A DNA stretch of 64,000 nucleotides from Modestobacter lapidis. GTDB taxonomy: Bacteria; Actinomycetota; Actinomycetes; Mycobacteriales; Geodermatophilaceae. The stretch covers positions 310,001 to 374,000 of the forward strand of contig JABAKE010000001.1 of assembly GCA_019779905.1 (NCBI GenBank), given 5' to 3'. The notes beneath the pieces are model-generated. The model was not told where the DNA came from. It searched no databases and saw only the letters and a program-made list of their open reading frames with translations. Shown here piece after piece: positions 1 to 9,222 of the stretch. How positions within the stretch are numbered: position 1 is the stretch's first letter; every line of letters starts with the position of its first letter. A program made the position numbers and the translations under genes.

Positions 1-1
1 G

Positions 2-688
2 GAACTGGACGAGCAGGCCAGGGCCCGGTTCACGTTGGTCGCCGCGGGGGAGGAGCACCCGGTCACGCTGCAGGTGGTCGGCGCCCACCAGGTCGCCAAT
101 GCGCTCTCCGCGGCCGGGGCAGCGCTGGCCGCCGGGCTGTCGCCGGCGCAGGTCGCCGCCGGGCTGTCCGCCGCGGGGGCGCGCAGCCGCTGGCGGATGG
201 AGGTCAGCCGCCGCGCCGACGGGGTGACCGTGGTCAACGACGCCTACAACGCGAACCCCGAATCGATGCGCGCCGCCCTGGCTGCGCTGGCCGGGCTGGC
301 CGCGCGGCGGCGGGTCGCCGTCCTCGGCGCGATGGGCGAGCTGGGCCCGGGCGCCGACGCCGCCCACGCGCGGCTCGGCCGCGACGCGGTGCGCGCCGGG
401 GTGGACGTGCTGGTCTCCGTCGGCCCGGATGCCATCGGCGTGCACACCGGTGCGGTGGCCGAGTGGTCGGCCGCCGGCCGCGGACCCGGAGGAGAGCCCG
501 TGCACGTGGCCGACCGGGACGCCGCCCGGCGGCTGCTCGCCGCGGAGCTCTCCCCGGGGGACGTCGTCCTGGTGAAGGCCTCCCGCTCCTACGCTCTCGA
601 GGTGCTCGCCGCCGACCTGCTCACCGACGACCCCGTCGTCCCCGGCACGGACACCGACTCCGCCGGCGCCTGGAAGGGAACCGCGTGA
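2..688 (+). CDS. murF: UDP-N-acetylmuramoyl-tripeptide--D-alanyl-D-alanine ligase MurF, 5' end missing
   Basis: The reading frame is already open at the left edge, so only the last 228 codons are present. MurF is the cytoplasmic ligase that adds D-Ala-D-Ala to UDP-MurNAc-tripeptide using ATP. The fragment covers the end of the central ATPase domain (a GAHQVANALSA stretch near its start) and the C-terminal Rossmann-like domain, with NDAYNANPESMRAAL, the conserved MurF substrate/ATP signature, at about residues 79-93 and VLVKASRS near the end. The stop TGA overlaps the GTG of mraY, so translation is coupled. MurD and MurC are present separately downstream, and the D-Y-N-A-N-P motif is specific to MurF. 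Confidence 0.95.
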   Translation, partial: ELDEQARARFTLVAAGEEHPVTLQVVGAHQVANALSAAGAALAAGLSPAQVAAGLSAAGARSRWRMEVSRRADGVTVVNDAYNANPESMRAALAALAGLAARRRVAVLGAMGELGPGADAAHARLGRDAVRAGVDVLVSVGPDAIGVHTGAVAEWSAAGRGPGGEPVHVADRDAARRLLAAELSPGDVVLVKASRSYALEVLAADLLTDDPVVPGTDTDSAGAWKGTA

Positions 689-1764
689 AGTCGGTCCTGA
701 TCGCGGCCGCCTTCGGCCTGGTCATCTCCATCCTGCTCACCCCGCTGGCCATCAAGGCGTTCCGCCGGCGGGGATTCGGGCAGGAGATCCGGGACGACGG
801 CCCGGAGAGCCACCTGTCCAAGAAGGGCACGCCCACCATGGGCGGCACCGTCATGGTGCTGGCCACCGTCGGTGGCTACCTGATCGCGCACCTCTTCCTG
901 ATCAACCAGGAAGGGCGCGGGGTCACGGCCACCGGCCTGCTGCTGCTGTTCCTGCTGATCGGGCTGGGCACGGTCGGCTTCCTCGACGACTACCTGAAGA
1001 TCCGCTACCGCCGCAGCCTGGGCCTGAACAAGACGGCCAAGTTGATCGGCCAGCTGGTGATCGGGCTGACCTTCGCCCTCCTGGCCCTGTGGCAGGAGAA
1101 CGACCAGGGGGTGCCGGTCGCGTCGCCGGCGGTCTCCTTCGTGCGCGACATCGCGCCGCTGACCTTGCCGACCGTGCTGTTCGCCGTCCTGGCCTACCTC
1201 TTCATCGCCGGCTTCTCCAACGCGGTGAACCTCACCGACGGCCTGGACGGGCTGGCAGCCGGCTGCTCGGCGATGGTCTTCGCGTCCTACGTGATCATCT
1301 CGTTCTGGCAGTTCGGCCACGACTGCAGCGCCGCGCTGGTCGACGGCTGCTACACCGTGCGCGACCCGCTCGACGTCACCCTGATCGCGGCCGCCGCGAT
1401 GGGGGCGTGCCTGGGCTTCCTGTGGTGGAACACCTCCCCGGCCCGGATCTTCATGGGCGACACCGGGTCGCTGGCCCTCGGTGGCCTGATGGCCGGGCTG
1501 GCCATCGTGACCCGCACCGAGCTGCTGCTCGTGGTGCTCGGTGGGCTGTTCGTGGCGGTGACCCTGTCGGTGGTCATCCAGGTGGCCTTCTTCCGGGCCA
1601 CCCGGCGGCGGGTCTTCCGGATGGCCCCGCTGCACCACCACTTCGAGCTCGCCGGCTGGGCGGAGAGCACCGTCATCGTCCGGTTCTGGCTGGTGACGGG
1701 CATGGCGGTAGCGTTCGGGATCGGCCTGTTCTACGCCGACTGGCTCTCCTTCGCGGGCCTGTGA
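685..1764 (+). CDS. mraY: Phospho-N-acetylmuramoyl-pentapeptide-transferase MraY
   Basis: This integral membrane enzyme transfers phospho-MurNAc-pentapeptide from UDP to undecaprenyl phosphate, making lipid I at the inner face of the membrane. It has 359 aa and about ten hydrophobic segments. The family motifs are visible: the FLDDYLKI aspartates, NAVNLTDGLDGLA (catalytic Asp region), FMGDTGSLALGG, and the cytoplasmic histidine motif PLHHHFE near residue 315. The start is GTG at 685, which overlaps the murF stop. The frame is open further upstream, but that stretch is a shadow of murF. It lies between murF and murD, as in most dcw clusters. Confidence 0.97.
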   Translation: MKSVLIAAAFGLVISILLTPLAIKAFRRRGFGQEIRDDGPESHLSKKGTPTMGGTVMVLATVGGYLIAHLFLINQEGRGVTATGLLLLFLLIGLGTVGFLDDYLKIRYRRSLGLNKTAKLIGQLVIGLTFALLALWQENDQGVPVASPAVSFVRDIAPLTLPTVLFAVLAYLFIAGFSNAVNLTDGLDGLAAGCSAMVFASYVIISFWQFGHDCSAALVDGCYTVRDPLDVTLIAAAAMGACLGFLWWNTSPARIFMGDTGSLALGGLMAGLAIVTRTELLLVVLGGLFVAVTLSVVIQVAFFRATRRRVFRMAPLHHHFELAGWAESTVIVRFWLVTGMAVAFGIGLFYADWLSFAGL

Positions 1765-1787
1765 GGACGAGGACGGGGGAGCAGCCG

Positions 1788-3194
1788 ATGGGCACCGTGC
1801 TGGTCACCGGCCTGGGCGTCTCGGGGGCCGCGGCGGCCCGGGTGCTGCTGGCCCGCGGTGACGAGGTGCTGCTGACCGACGCCGCCGTCCCGGCCGCCCT
1901 CGACGAGCTCGTCGCCGCCGGCGCGACCTGGCTGGGGCCGGTGTCCACGCCGCCCGAGGGGATCGACCTGGTGGTCACCTCCCCGGGCTGGCGACCCGAT
2001 CACGCGCTGCTGGCCGCCGCCGCCCACCAGGGCATCGAGGTCATCGGGGAGCCCGAGCTCGCCTGGCGGCTGCGGATCGGCACCGGCCCGGACGGCGCCG
2101 GCCCGCCCGCGCCCTGGTACGCCGTCACCGGCACCAACGGCAAGACGACGACGGTCACCATGCTGGAGGCCGTGCTGCGGGCCGGTGGGCTGCGGGCCGT
2201 GGCCGCCGGCAACGTCGGGCGGCCGCTGGTGGAGGTGGTCACCGCCCGCGACGAGCACGGCGCGCCCGCCTACGACGCCATCGCGGTCGAGCTGTCCAGC
2301 TTCCAGCTGCACTGGTCGTCCTCGATCGCCCCGGCGGCGGCCTGCGTGCTCAACGTCGCCGACGACCACGTCGACTGGCACGGGTCCTTCGAGGCCTACC
2401 GGGACGCCAAGGCCGTGCTGCTGCGGCTGGCGCCGATCGCGGTCGCCGACGCCGGTGACCCGCAGGCGGCCGCCCTCGTCGCCGCGCACCGGCACCCGGT
2501 TCCGGTGACCCTCGACGAGCCCGCCCGCGGGCAGCTGGGCGTGCGGTCGGGCGCGCTCGTAGACCGGGCGTTCTCCGCGACGCCGGCCGGTGACGTGCTG
2601 GTCGACATCGCCGCGCTGCAGGTCCGCGGACCGCACAACACGGTGAACGCGCTGGCCGCCGCGGCGCTCGCGCTGGCCGCCGGGGTGGACGCCGAGGCCA
2701 TCGGTCGCGGCCTGGCCGGCTTCCGGGGCGGTGCCCACCGCAACGTCCTGGTCGGCACCGTCGACGGCATCGACTACATCGACGACAGCAAGGCGACCAA
2801 CCCGCACGCGGCCGGCGCGTCCCTCGCCGCCTATCCGCGGGTGGTCTGGATCGCCGGCGGACTGCTCAAGGGAGCCGACGTCGATCCGCTGGTCGCTGCG
2901 GTCGCCCCCCGGCTGGCCGGGGTGGTGTTACTGGGTCGTGACCGTGCGGAGTTGGCGCGATCACTCTCGCGACACGCCCCCTCGGTGCCGCGCGTCGTGG
3001 TGCCCAGCGGCGACGATGGCGAAGTGGACCGGACCCCCGAGCAGGTGATGGCCGAGGTCGTGGCGGCCGCCGCGCGCCTGGCCGGCCCCGGCGACACCGT
3101 GCTGCTGGCCCCAGCCGCCGCCTCCATGGACGTCTTCGCCGACTACGCGCACCGGGGCCGGGCCTTCGCCGACGCGGTGCGCGCGCTCGGGTGA
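1788..3194 (+). CDS. murD: UDP-N-acetylmuramoylalanine--D-glutamate ligase MurD
   Basis: This cytoplasmic ATP-dependent ligase adds D-glutamate to UDP-MurNAc-L-Ala. It has 468 aa in three domains: an N-terminal Rossmann-like UDP-binding domain beginning VTGLGVSGAAAARVL, a central ATPase with the P-loop VTGTNGKTTT (about residues 113-122), and a C-terminal domain containing DDSKATNPHA, a MurD hallmark, near residue 327. The start is the ATG at 1788, preceded by GGGGGAGCAGCC (GGGGGA is the ribosome-binding site). The gap to mraY is 23 bases and ftsW follows after 7 bases, so it is part of the dcw transcription unit. Confidence 0.96.
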   Translation: MGTVLVTGLGVSGAAAARVLLARGDEVLLTDAAVPAALDELVAAGATWLGPVSTPPEGIDLVVTSPGWRPDHALLAAAAHQGIEVIGEPELAWRLRIGTGPDGAGPPAPWYAVTGTNGKTTTVTMLEAVLRAGGLRAVAAGNVGRPLVEVVTARDEHGAPAYDAIAVELSSFQLHWSSSIAPAAACVLNVADDHVDWHGSFEAYRDAKAVLLRLAPIAVADAGDPQAAALVAAHRHPVPVTLDEPARGQLGVRSGALVDRAFSATPAGDVLVDIAALQVRGPHNTVNALAAAALALAAGVDAEAIGRGLAGFRGGAHRNVLVGTVDGIDYIDDSKATNPHAAGASLAAYPRVVWIAGGLLKGADVDPLVAAVAPRLAGVVLLGRDRAELARSLSRHAPSVPRVVVPSGDDGEVDRTPEQVMAEVVAAAARLAGPGDTVLLAPAAASMDVFADYAHRGRAFADAVRALG

Positions 3195-3201
3195 CCTGCC
3201 G

Positions 3202-4833
3202 GTGAGCACCACCCGGGGCACCGACTCCCGCGTGCGCAGCACCCGCCCGGCCACCCGGGACGTCCTCCCGGACCGGCGCCGCCTCCGGGGACCGGCATGG
3301 CTGGACGGCCCGATGACCAGTTCGCACCTGGTGCTGGGCTCGGCCGGGCTGCTGCTGGTCATCGGGTTGATCATGGTGTTCTCCGCCTCCTCGATCGAGT
3401 CCGCGCTGGCCGACCAGCCGGCGTGGCTGCCGGGGGTGCGGCAGATCGTCTTCGCCGCCATCGGCCTCGGCGGCATGTTCTTCGCGCTGCGCTTGCCGGT
3501 GGGCCGGCTGCGGCAGTGGTCCGGCCGCGGCATGCTCCTCGTCCTCGGGCTGCTGGTGCTGGTGCTCATCCCCGGCCTGGGCATCCGGCTCAACGGGTCC
3601 CGGGCCTGGTTCGATCTGGGCTTCACGCACTTCCAGCCCTCCGAGCTCGCCAAGCTCGTCTTCGCGCTGTGGGGCGCGCACGTCCTCGCCCTCCGCGAGC
3701 GGTACCTGACCACCCGGTCGCTGCTGGTGCCGATCCTGCCGGTGTTCGGGTTGGTCTCGGTGCTCCTGCTGCTCGAGCCCGACATGGGCGCGGTGGTCAG
3801 CCTGGGCCTGGTGGTCGCCGGCCTGCTGTGGGCCGGGGGGCTGAACTGGCGCTTGATCACCGTCGGGATCGCCGCCGTGGCCGGCGCGGTGTTCCTGATG
3901 GTGATGACGGCCGACTACCGGATGGCCCGGATCACCTCGTTCCTCGACCCGTGCGCCGACGCCGGTGACGGCGGCTACCAGGCCTGCCGCGGGCTGCGCG
4001 CGCTGGCCACCGGCGGGCTGGGGGGCGTGGGACTGGGCAACAGCGCGATGAAGTGGAACCTGCTGCCGCACGCGGAGTCCGACTACATCTTCGCGATCAT
4101 CGGCGAGGAGCTGGGGCTGCTGGGCTGCGTCGTGGTGGTCAGCCTCTACGGCATCCTGGCCTACGCCGGCTTCCGGATCGCCCACCGCTCGACCGACCGG
4201 TTCGTCCAGCTGGCCAGCGTCGCGATCACGGTCTGGCTGATCGGCCAGGCGGCCATGAACATGGGTTACGTCGTCGGCCTGCTCCCGGTCACCGGCGTCC
4301 AGCTGCCACTGATCTCCGCCGGCGGCACCTCCCTGGTGCTCACCCTGTTCATCGTGGGGCTGCTGGCCCGGTTCGCCCGGTCCGAACCCGAGGCCATCGC
4401 CGCGCTGACGGCCCAGCGGCGCGGCCGGCTGGCCCGGCTGCTGCTGCCCGTGCCGGCTCGCGCCGTCGACCCGGTTCCCTCGCGCCGGCGCCGGGGGAGC
4501 CGTCCCCGCACGTCACCGCGTGACGGCGGCCGGACCGTCGCCCGGGTGCCCGGTCCCGACCGGCGGCCCGCCGACGGCCGCGGGGTGCCCGGTGACGACG
4601 CTCCCCGGTCCGCGGCGGCCCGGCCCGCGGCGCCCCGGCCCCGACGCGACCCGCTGCCCCCGGCCGAGCCACCGGGGCGGCGGGACCGGCAGACTGTCCG
4701 CGGCCGGCCTCCCGCCGGTGACCGCCTCCCGGCACGCGACCGGACCGGTACGGCCGACCCGACCAGCGGGCGGGGGCGCTCGGCGCCCCGGTCCCGCACC
4801 CCGAGAACCGAACGGCCAGGACGCCCGCAGTGA
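3202..4833 (+). CDS. ftsW: SEDS-family lipid II polymerase FtsW with long C-terminal tail
   Basis: FtsW is the septal peptidoglycan glycosyltransferase of the divisome and works with a class b PBP. The protein has 543 aa. The SEDS core of about ten transmembrane segments runs from roughly residue 35 to 395 and contains the conserved stretches NGSRAWF, PSELAKL, LEPDMG and, near the end, [13 protein letters not shown]. About 140 residues of Arg/Pro/Gly-rich, probably disordered cytoplasmic tail follow, which is much longer than in enterobacterial FtsW. The start is GTG at 3202. The stop overlaps the murG GTG by four bases. RodA is the paralogue, but the position between murD and murG supports FtsW. 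Confidence 0.94.
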   Translation: MSTTRGTDSRVRSTRPATRDVLPDRRRLRGPAWLDGPMTSSHLVLGSAGLLLVIGLIMVFSASSIESALADQPAWLPGVRQIVFAAIGLGGMFFALRLPVGRLRQWSGRGMLLVLGLLVLVLIPGLGIRLNGSRAWFDLGFTHFQPSELAKLVFALWGAHVLALRERYLTTRSLLVPILPVFGLVSVLLLLEPDMGAVVSLGLVVAGLLWAGGLNWRLITVGIAAVAGAVFLMVMTADYRMARITSFLDPCADAGDGGYQACRGLRALATGGLGGVGLGNSAMKWNLLPHAESDYIFAIIGEELGLLGCVVVVSLYGILAYAGFRIAHRSTDRFVQLASVAITVWLIGQAAMNMGYVVGLLPVTGVQLPLISAGGTSLVLTLFIVGLLARFARSEPEAIAALTAQRRGRLARLLLPVPARAVDPVPSRRRRGSRPRTSPRDGGRTVARVPGPDRRPADGRGVPGDDAPRSAAARPAAPRPRRDPLPPAEPPGRRDRQTVRGRPPAGDRLPARDRTGTADPTSGRGRSAPRSRTPRTERPGRPQ

Positions 4834-5993
4834 CCTCTGCCCAGCCAGCCCCCGACCACCCCATCGAGGGCTCCGCACCCGCCCGCCCGCTCTCGGTCGT
4901 CCTCGCCGGTGGGGGCACCGGCGGGCACATCGAGCCGATGCTCGCCCTGGCCGACGCCCTGACCCGGTGTACCGGCGCTCCCGGCGGCCCGCCGCGGGTC
5001 ACCTGCCTGGGCACCAGCCGCGGCATGGAGACCCGGCTGGTTCCCGCCCGCGGCTACGACCTGCGGCTGATCCCGCCGGTTCCGCTGCCGCGCAGGCCGA
5101 CCCTCGACCTGCTGCGGGTGCCCGGCCGGGTGCGCCGGTCGGTCGCCGAGACCAGGGCCCTGCTGGCCGAGCTCTCCGCCGACGTGGTGGTCGGCTTCGG
5201 TGGCTACGTCGCCCTGCCGGCCTATCTCGGCGCCTGGCGCAGCGGTGTGCCCGTGGTCGTGCACGAGCAGAACGCCCTGCCGGGTCTGGCCAACCGGGTG
5301 GGCGCCCGGATCGCCGCCCGGGTCGCGGTCACGGTGCCCGGCACGCCGCTGCGCGGTGCGGAACACGTGGGCATGCCGCTGCGCCCGCAGCTGACGTCGC
5401 TGGACCGGGCGGGGCTCCGGGCCGGGGCCCGGGCGCACTTCGGCCTGGACGCCGACCGTCCCACGCTGCTCGTCTTCGGCGGCTCGCAGGGCGCTGCCTC
5501 GCTGAACCGGGCCGCGGCCGGCGCCGCCGATGCGCTCACCGGCGCCGGAGTGCAGGTGCTGCACGCCCGCGGTCCCAAGAACACCGACGTCACCGTGGCC
5601 ACCCGGCCGGTCGGGCAGGCGCCCTACGTGGTCGTGGACTACCTGGAGCGGATCGACCTGGCCTATGCCGCCGCCGACCTGGCGCTGTGCCGGTCCGGTG
5701 CGGTCACCGTGGCCGAGCTGAGTGCGGTCGGGCTGCCGGGGGTGTTCGTCCCGCTGCCCATCGGCAACGGGGAGCAGCGGCGCAACGTGCTGCCGCTGGT
5801 CCAGGCCGGCGGCGGGCTGCTCGTCGAGGACGCCGAGCTGTCGCCGTCCTGGCTGGTCGACCACGTGCTCCCACTGGTCACCGATCCGGCCGCGCTGGCC
5901 GGATACGCCGAGCACGCGCTGGCCGCGGGCACGCCGGACGCCGACGACCGGCTGGCGGAGATGGTGCTGCAGGTCGCGGGCGGGCGAGCATGA
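4830..5993 (+). CDS. murG: UDP-GlcNAc:lipid I N-acetylglucosaminyltransferase MurG
   Basis: MurG is a peripheral membrane GT-B glycosyltransferase that adds GlcNAc to lipid I to form lipid II. It has 387 aa. The N-terminal lipid-binding glycine loop [12 protein letters not shown] is at about residues 29-40, [12 protein letters not shown] is at about 145-156, and the second loop [11 protein letters not shown] and the sugar-nucleotide site ([21 protein letters not shown]) lie in the C-terminal half. The start is GTG 4830, in a 4-base overlap with the ftsW stop. The stop TGA overlaps the ATG of murC (ATGA). Confidence 0.96.
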   Translation: MTSAQPAPDHPIEGSAPARPLSVVLAGGGTGGHIEPMLALADALTRCTGAPGGPPRVTCLGTSRGMETRLVPARGYDLRLIPPVPLPRRPTLDLLRVPGRVRRSVAETRALLAELSADVVVGFGGYVALPAYLGAWRSGVPVVVHEQNALPGLANRVGARIAARVAVTVPGTPLRGAEHVGMPLRPQLTSLDRAGLRAGARAHFGLDADRPTLLVFGGSQGAASLNRAAAGAADALTGAGVQVLHARGPKNTDVTVATRPVGQAPYVVVDYLERIDLAYAAADLALCRSGAVTVAELSAVGLPGVFVPLPIGNGEQRRNVLPLVQAGGGLLVEDAELSPSWLVDHVLPLVTDPAALAGYAEHALAAGTPDADDRLAEMVLQVAGGRA

Positions 5994-7435
5994 GCGCCGA
6001 CGACGTGGCCGCCTGGCGCGACCCCATCCCATCCCTGCCGCAGCTGGGCCGGGTGCACTTCATCGGCATCGGCGGCGCCGGGATGAGCGGCATCGCCCGG
6101 ATCCTGCTGGCCCGCGGTGTCCCGGTGTCCGGCAGCGACCGCCGCGACTCCCCGGCGCTCCTGGCCCTGGCCGCCCTGGGCGCGCGGGTGCTGGTCGGGC
6201 ACGATGCCGCGCACCTCGGCGATGCCGACACCGTCGTCGTCTCCACCGCCATCCGGACGGACAACCCCGAGCTCAGCGCCGCCCGCGCCGCCGGGCTGCG
6301 CGTCCTGCCGCGGGCGGTCGCGCTGGCCGCGGTGATGGCCGGCCGGCGCAGCGTGGCGGTGGCCGGCACCCACGGCAAGACCTCGACGACGTCGATGCTC
6401 ACCGTCGCCGTGCAGGCCTGCGGTGTCGACCCGTCCTTCGCCATCGGCGGCAACCTGAACGAGTCCGGCTCCAACGCCCACGCCGGGCAGGGCGACGTGT
6501 TCGTGGCCGAGGCCGACGAGAGCGACCGGTCCTTCCTGCTGCTGGCCCCCTACGGCGCCATCGTCACCAACGTCGAGGCCGATCACCTGGACAACTACGG
6601 CGACCTGGCGGCGGTGGAGGCCGCCTTCGACACCTTCCTGTCCACCCTGCACCCCGACGGGTTCCTGGTGCTGTGCGCCGACGACCCCGGCGCCGCCCGG
6701 CTCCGCGGCGTCGCCACCCCCGCCCGGGTGCGGAGCTACGGGCAAGGCGAGGGGGCCGACCTGCGGCTGACCGGGCTGCACGTCGGCCCCGAGGGCACCC
6801 GCTACACCGCCACCCTGGACGGCGCCGACCTCGGCCAGGTCACCATCCGGCTGCCGGGCGCGCACATGGCGCTCAACAGCGCCGCGGCGCTGCTGGCCGG
6901 CACCGAGCTGGGCCTGCCGGCGACGGGGCTGATCGGCGGACTCGCCCGGTTCGGCGGGGTGCACCGCCGGTTCGAGCTCAAGGGCACCGTCGCCGGGGTG
7001 CGGGTCTACGACGACTACGCCCACCACCCGACCGAGGTGACCGCCCAGCTGCGCGCCGCCCGCGCGGTCGCCGGCACCGGCCGGCTGGTGGTCGCCTTCC
7101 AGCCGCACCTGTACAGCCGGACCGCCGAGTTCGCCGACGGGTTCGGGGCGGCCCTGGGCCTGGCCGACGAGGTCGTCGTGATGGACGTCTACGGGGCCCG
7201 CGAGGACCCCGTCCCCGGCGTCACCGGGGCGCTGGTCGCCGACGCGGTGCCGCTACCGGGCGGGCAGGTGCTGTTCGAGCCGTCCTGGTCGGCCGCGGCG
7301 CCGGCGCTCGCTGCGCGGGCCCGCCCCGGCGACCTCGTGGTCACCATGGGTGCGGGGGACGTGTCGATGGTCGGCCCCGAGGTCCTCGCGGCGCTCGCCG
7401 AGCTCGACCTCCCGGGGGAGGCCGGGACACGGTGA
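5990..7435 (+). CDS. murC: UDP-N-acetylmuramate--L-alanine ligase MurC
   Basis: MurC is the first Mur ligase, adding L-Ala to UDP-MurNAc with ATP in the cytoplasm. It has 481 aa. The UDP-binding loop [15 protein letters not shown] is near residues 22-36, the P-loop [14 protein letters not shown] is at about 123-136, and the C-terminal motif [11 protein letters not shown] (about 338-348) is typical of MurC. The ATG at 5990 overlaps the murG stop by four bases and the TGA overlaps the ftsQ GTG, so murG-murC-ftsQ are translationally coupled. Confidence 0.96.
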   Translation: MSADDVAAWRDPIPSLPQLGRVHFIGIGGAGMSGIARILLARGVPVSGSDRRDSPALLALAALGARVLVGHDAAHLGDADTVVVSTAIRTDNPELSAARAAGLRVLPRAVALAAVMAGRRSVAVAGTHGKTSTTSMLTVAVQACGVDPSFAIGGNLNESGSNAHAGQGDVFVAEADESDRSFLLLAPYGAIVTNVEADHLDNYGDLAAVEAAFDTFLSTLHPDGFLVLCADDPGAARLRGVATPARVRSYGQGEGADLRLTGLHVGPEGTRYTATLDGADLGQVTIRLPGAHMALNSAAALLAGTELGLPATGLIGGLARFGGVHRRFELKGTVAGVRVYDDYAHHPTEVTAQLRAARAVAGTGRLVVAFQPHLYSRTAEFADGFGAALGLADEVVVMDVYGAREDPVPGVTGALVADAVPLPGGQVLFEPSWSAAAPALAARARPGDLVVTMGAGDVSMVGPEVLAALAELDLPGEAGTR

Positions 7436-8256
7436 GCCGGGCGGCCACCACCCGCGACCGCGCCCGGTCGGGCGGCCGCGGCCGGCGGCCGCACGGTGGG
7501 GCGTCCGAGGTCACCCCGCTGCGCAGCCGTCGCCGGCGCCCCGCACAGCGCTCCGGGCGCCGCCTCGACCCGCGGCGGCGCTGGCTGGTGCGCGCTGCCG
7601 TGCTGGCCGTCGTCGTCGCGCTGGCCGGCTGGGTGGTGCTGGCCAGCCCACTGCTGGCCGTCCGCAGCGTGCAGGTCGACGGAGTGTCCACGCTCTCCGC
7701 CGACCTGGTCGTCGAGGCGGCCGGTATCGGCCCGGGCACACCGCTGGTCCGGGTGGACACCGCCGCCGCCGCCGCCCGGGTCGCCGGGCTCCCGCAGGTG
7801 GCCGCCGTCGAGGTCACCCGGGGCTGGCCGCAGACCGTGGTGGTCACCGTCGTGGAGCGGGTGCCGGTGGCCGTGGTCGAGGACGCCGGCAGCCGGGCGC
7901 TGGTCGACCGGGAGGGCGTGCTGTTCGACACCATCACCGGCGACCCGCCGCCCGGCGTCGTCCCGTTGACGGTGGCCGACCCGGGCCCGGACGACGCGGC
8001 CACCACCGCGGCCCTCGGCGCGCTCGTCTCCCTGCCCCGCGACGTGCGTGCCCAGGTCACCGGGGTGTCGGCGACCTCGGCCGACGACGTGACGCTCACC
8101 CTGACCGACGGCCGCACCGTGCTGTGGGGCACCGCCGACCAGACCGACCGCAAGGCCCGGGTGCTCGACGGGCTGCTCGACCAGATCGACGCGGGGACGC
8201 TGGAGCCGGCCGGGACGCTGGACGTCAGCACGCCCGACGCCGTCGCCCTGCGCTGA
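7432..8256 (+). CDS. ftsQ: Cell division protein FtsQ (POTRA domain)
   Basis: FtsQ is a bitopic divisome protein that recruits partners through its periplasmic-side domains. It has 274 aa: an Arg-rich cytoplasmic N-terminus of about 55 residues, one transmembrane helix (about 56-80), a POTRA domain beginning LAVRSVQVDGVSTL, then an FtsQ-type domain containing VERVPVAVVE and the DREGVLF motif. The start is GTG at 7432 with a 4-base overlap with murC. The next gene in the usual order, ftsZ, is displaced here by about 970 bases that carry an AhpD-like gene. Confidence 0.92.
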   Translation: MSRAATTRDRARSGGRGRRPHGGASEVTPLRSRRRRPAQRSGRRLDPRRRWLVRAAVLAVVVALAGWVVLASPLLAVRSVQVDGVSTLSADLVVEAAGIGPGTPLVRVDTAAAAARVAGLPQVAAVEVTRGWPQTVVVTVVERVPVAVVEDAGSRALVDREGVLFDTITGDPPPGVVPLTVADPGPDDAATTAALGALVSLPRDVRAQVTGVSATSADDVTLTLTDGRTVLWGTADQTDRKARVLDGLLDQIDAGTLEPAGTLDVSTPDAVALR

Positions 8257-8296
8257 GGAAGGGTCCGCGGGGGGCCGGACGAGCCCGGCCGTGCGG

Positions 8297-8302
8297 GACA
8301 GT
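8297..8302 (+). promoter_or_regulatory. -10 box GACAGT, leaderless start at 8309
   Basis: GACAGT ends 6 bases before the ATG at 8309. That puts the predicted transcription start on the A of ATG, the leaderless arrangement common in actinobacteria. No ribosome-binding site precedes the ATG, and no good -35 is visible. A 6-bp GC hairpin (GGCCGG/CCGGCC, 8273-8290) lies just upstream. Confidence 0.45.
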
Positions 8303-8308
8303 GGCGAG

Positions 8309-8893
8309 ATGAGCTCCCAGCCGATCAGCCGCTTCCCGCTCGTGCCGGCCGAGGACCTGCCGCCCGACCTCCGCGACCGGTTCGCCGAGGTGGCCGGCGC
8401 CAGCGGATTCCTCCCCCACGTCTTCGCCGCGCTCGCCTGGCGCCCGGCCGAGGCCCGGGCGTTCTTCGCGCTGCACGACGCGCTCATGGACAAGGACACC
8501 CCCGGGCTGAGCCAGGCCGACCGCGAGGTCGTCGTGGTGGCCACCAGCGCGGCGAACGACTGCCTCTACTGCGTGGTGGCCCACGGAGCGCTGGTCCGGA
8601 TCCGGGCCCGCGACCGCTACCTGGCCGACCAGGTGGCGGTCGACTGGCGGAAGGCGCCGCTGCCGGCGCGCTTGCACGCCGTCGTGGAGGTCGCCGTCCG
8701 CCTCGCGGTCGCGCCGGTGACCGTGGTCCCGGCCGACCTGGACGCGCTGCGCGCGCACGGGCTCACCGAGGACGACGTGTGGGACGTCGGCGCGATCGTG
8801 TCGCTCTTTGCGCTGTCGAACCGCCTGATGCACTGGGCCGCGGTGCCGCCGAACGAGGAGTTCCACCTGATGGGCCGGGTGCCGCGGAGCTGA
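8309..8893 (+). CDS. AhpD-like (carboxymuconolactone decarboxylase fold) peroxidase-related protein
   Basis: This is a 194-aa cytoplasmic protein of the AhpD/CMD-like fold. The redox motif CLYCVVAH (C-x2-C-x3-H, about residues 84-91) is that of alkylhydroperoxidase-like proteins, and a helix with NRLMHWAAVPPNEEFHLMGR closes the domain, as in the uncharacterised peroxidase-related subfamily. An antioxidant thiol-peroxidase role is inferred from the motif; the substrate is unknown. The start is ATG 8309, six bases after a -10 box. An in-frame GTG at 8291 lies upstream of that box and is disfavoured. The gene is an insertion between ftsQ and ftsZ with its own promoter, so a division role should not be assumed. 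Confidence 0.85.
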   Translation: MSSQPISRFPLVPAEDLPPDLRDRFAEVAGASGFLPHVFAALAWRPAEARAFFALHDALMDKDTPGLSQADREVVVVATSAANDCLYCVVAHGALVRIRARDRYLADQVAVDWRKAPLPARLHAVVEVAVRLAVAPVTVVPADLDALRAHGLTEDDVWDVGAIVSLFALSNRLMHWAAVPPNEEFHLMGRVPRS

Positions 8894-9222
8894 CCGTCGA
8901 GCGCGGTGGCCGCGACACACGCATGCGCCCGACACGCCCGAGCAAAAGGTCCGCTTTCGAGTTCCCGTTCCGGGCGCGTCGGGCGTACGTCACAGGGCTC
9001 GACCCTGGCGTGAGACGCCCAGGGGGCGGGTCGTCACGCCTCGTGAGTCGTACGTGACAGTGGGGTCGGCCGAGGTGGGTGTGTTGGCACCGTCTGGACA
9101 CGCCGAGCCCATGACGGTGCTTGCTGCACCGATCCAGCACACCTAACTTCGTCCACAACGCCACTAGTTGACATAACTATAAGGCTTAACCTGAGGATGA
9201 GGGTCCAGTTGGGGAGCGCAGC
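8894..9222 (+). promoter_or_regulatory. ftsZ upstream region
   Basis: This gap of about 330 bases has no convincing gene. The last 60 bases are unusually AT-rich for the window. They contain TTGACA (9168-9173) and TATAAG (9178-9183), which overlap too closely to form one promoter and may belong to two. A ribosome-binding site GGGGAG lies 6-7 bases before the ftsZ ATG. FtsZ is usually driven from several promoters in this region. Exact start sites cannot be read from sequence alone. Confidence 0.45.

Noticed and set aside
8257-8275. A ninth copy of the post-stop repeat after ftsQ
   Set aside because: Only GGAAGGGTCC and a run of Gs resemble the family; there is no apex TCGCNNGCTC and no inner stem.
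8273-8290. Terminator after ftsQ
   Set aside because: The stem is only 6 bp (GGCCGG/CCGGCC), a self-complementary GC word expected by chance at this base composition.
9168-9173. TTGACA as the -35 box of ftsZ
   Set aside because: No -10 box occurs 16-18 bases downstream (the position reads CTGAGG). Only a general promoter region is reported.
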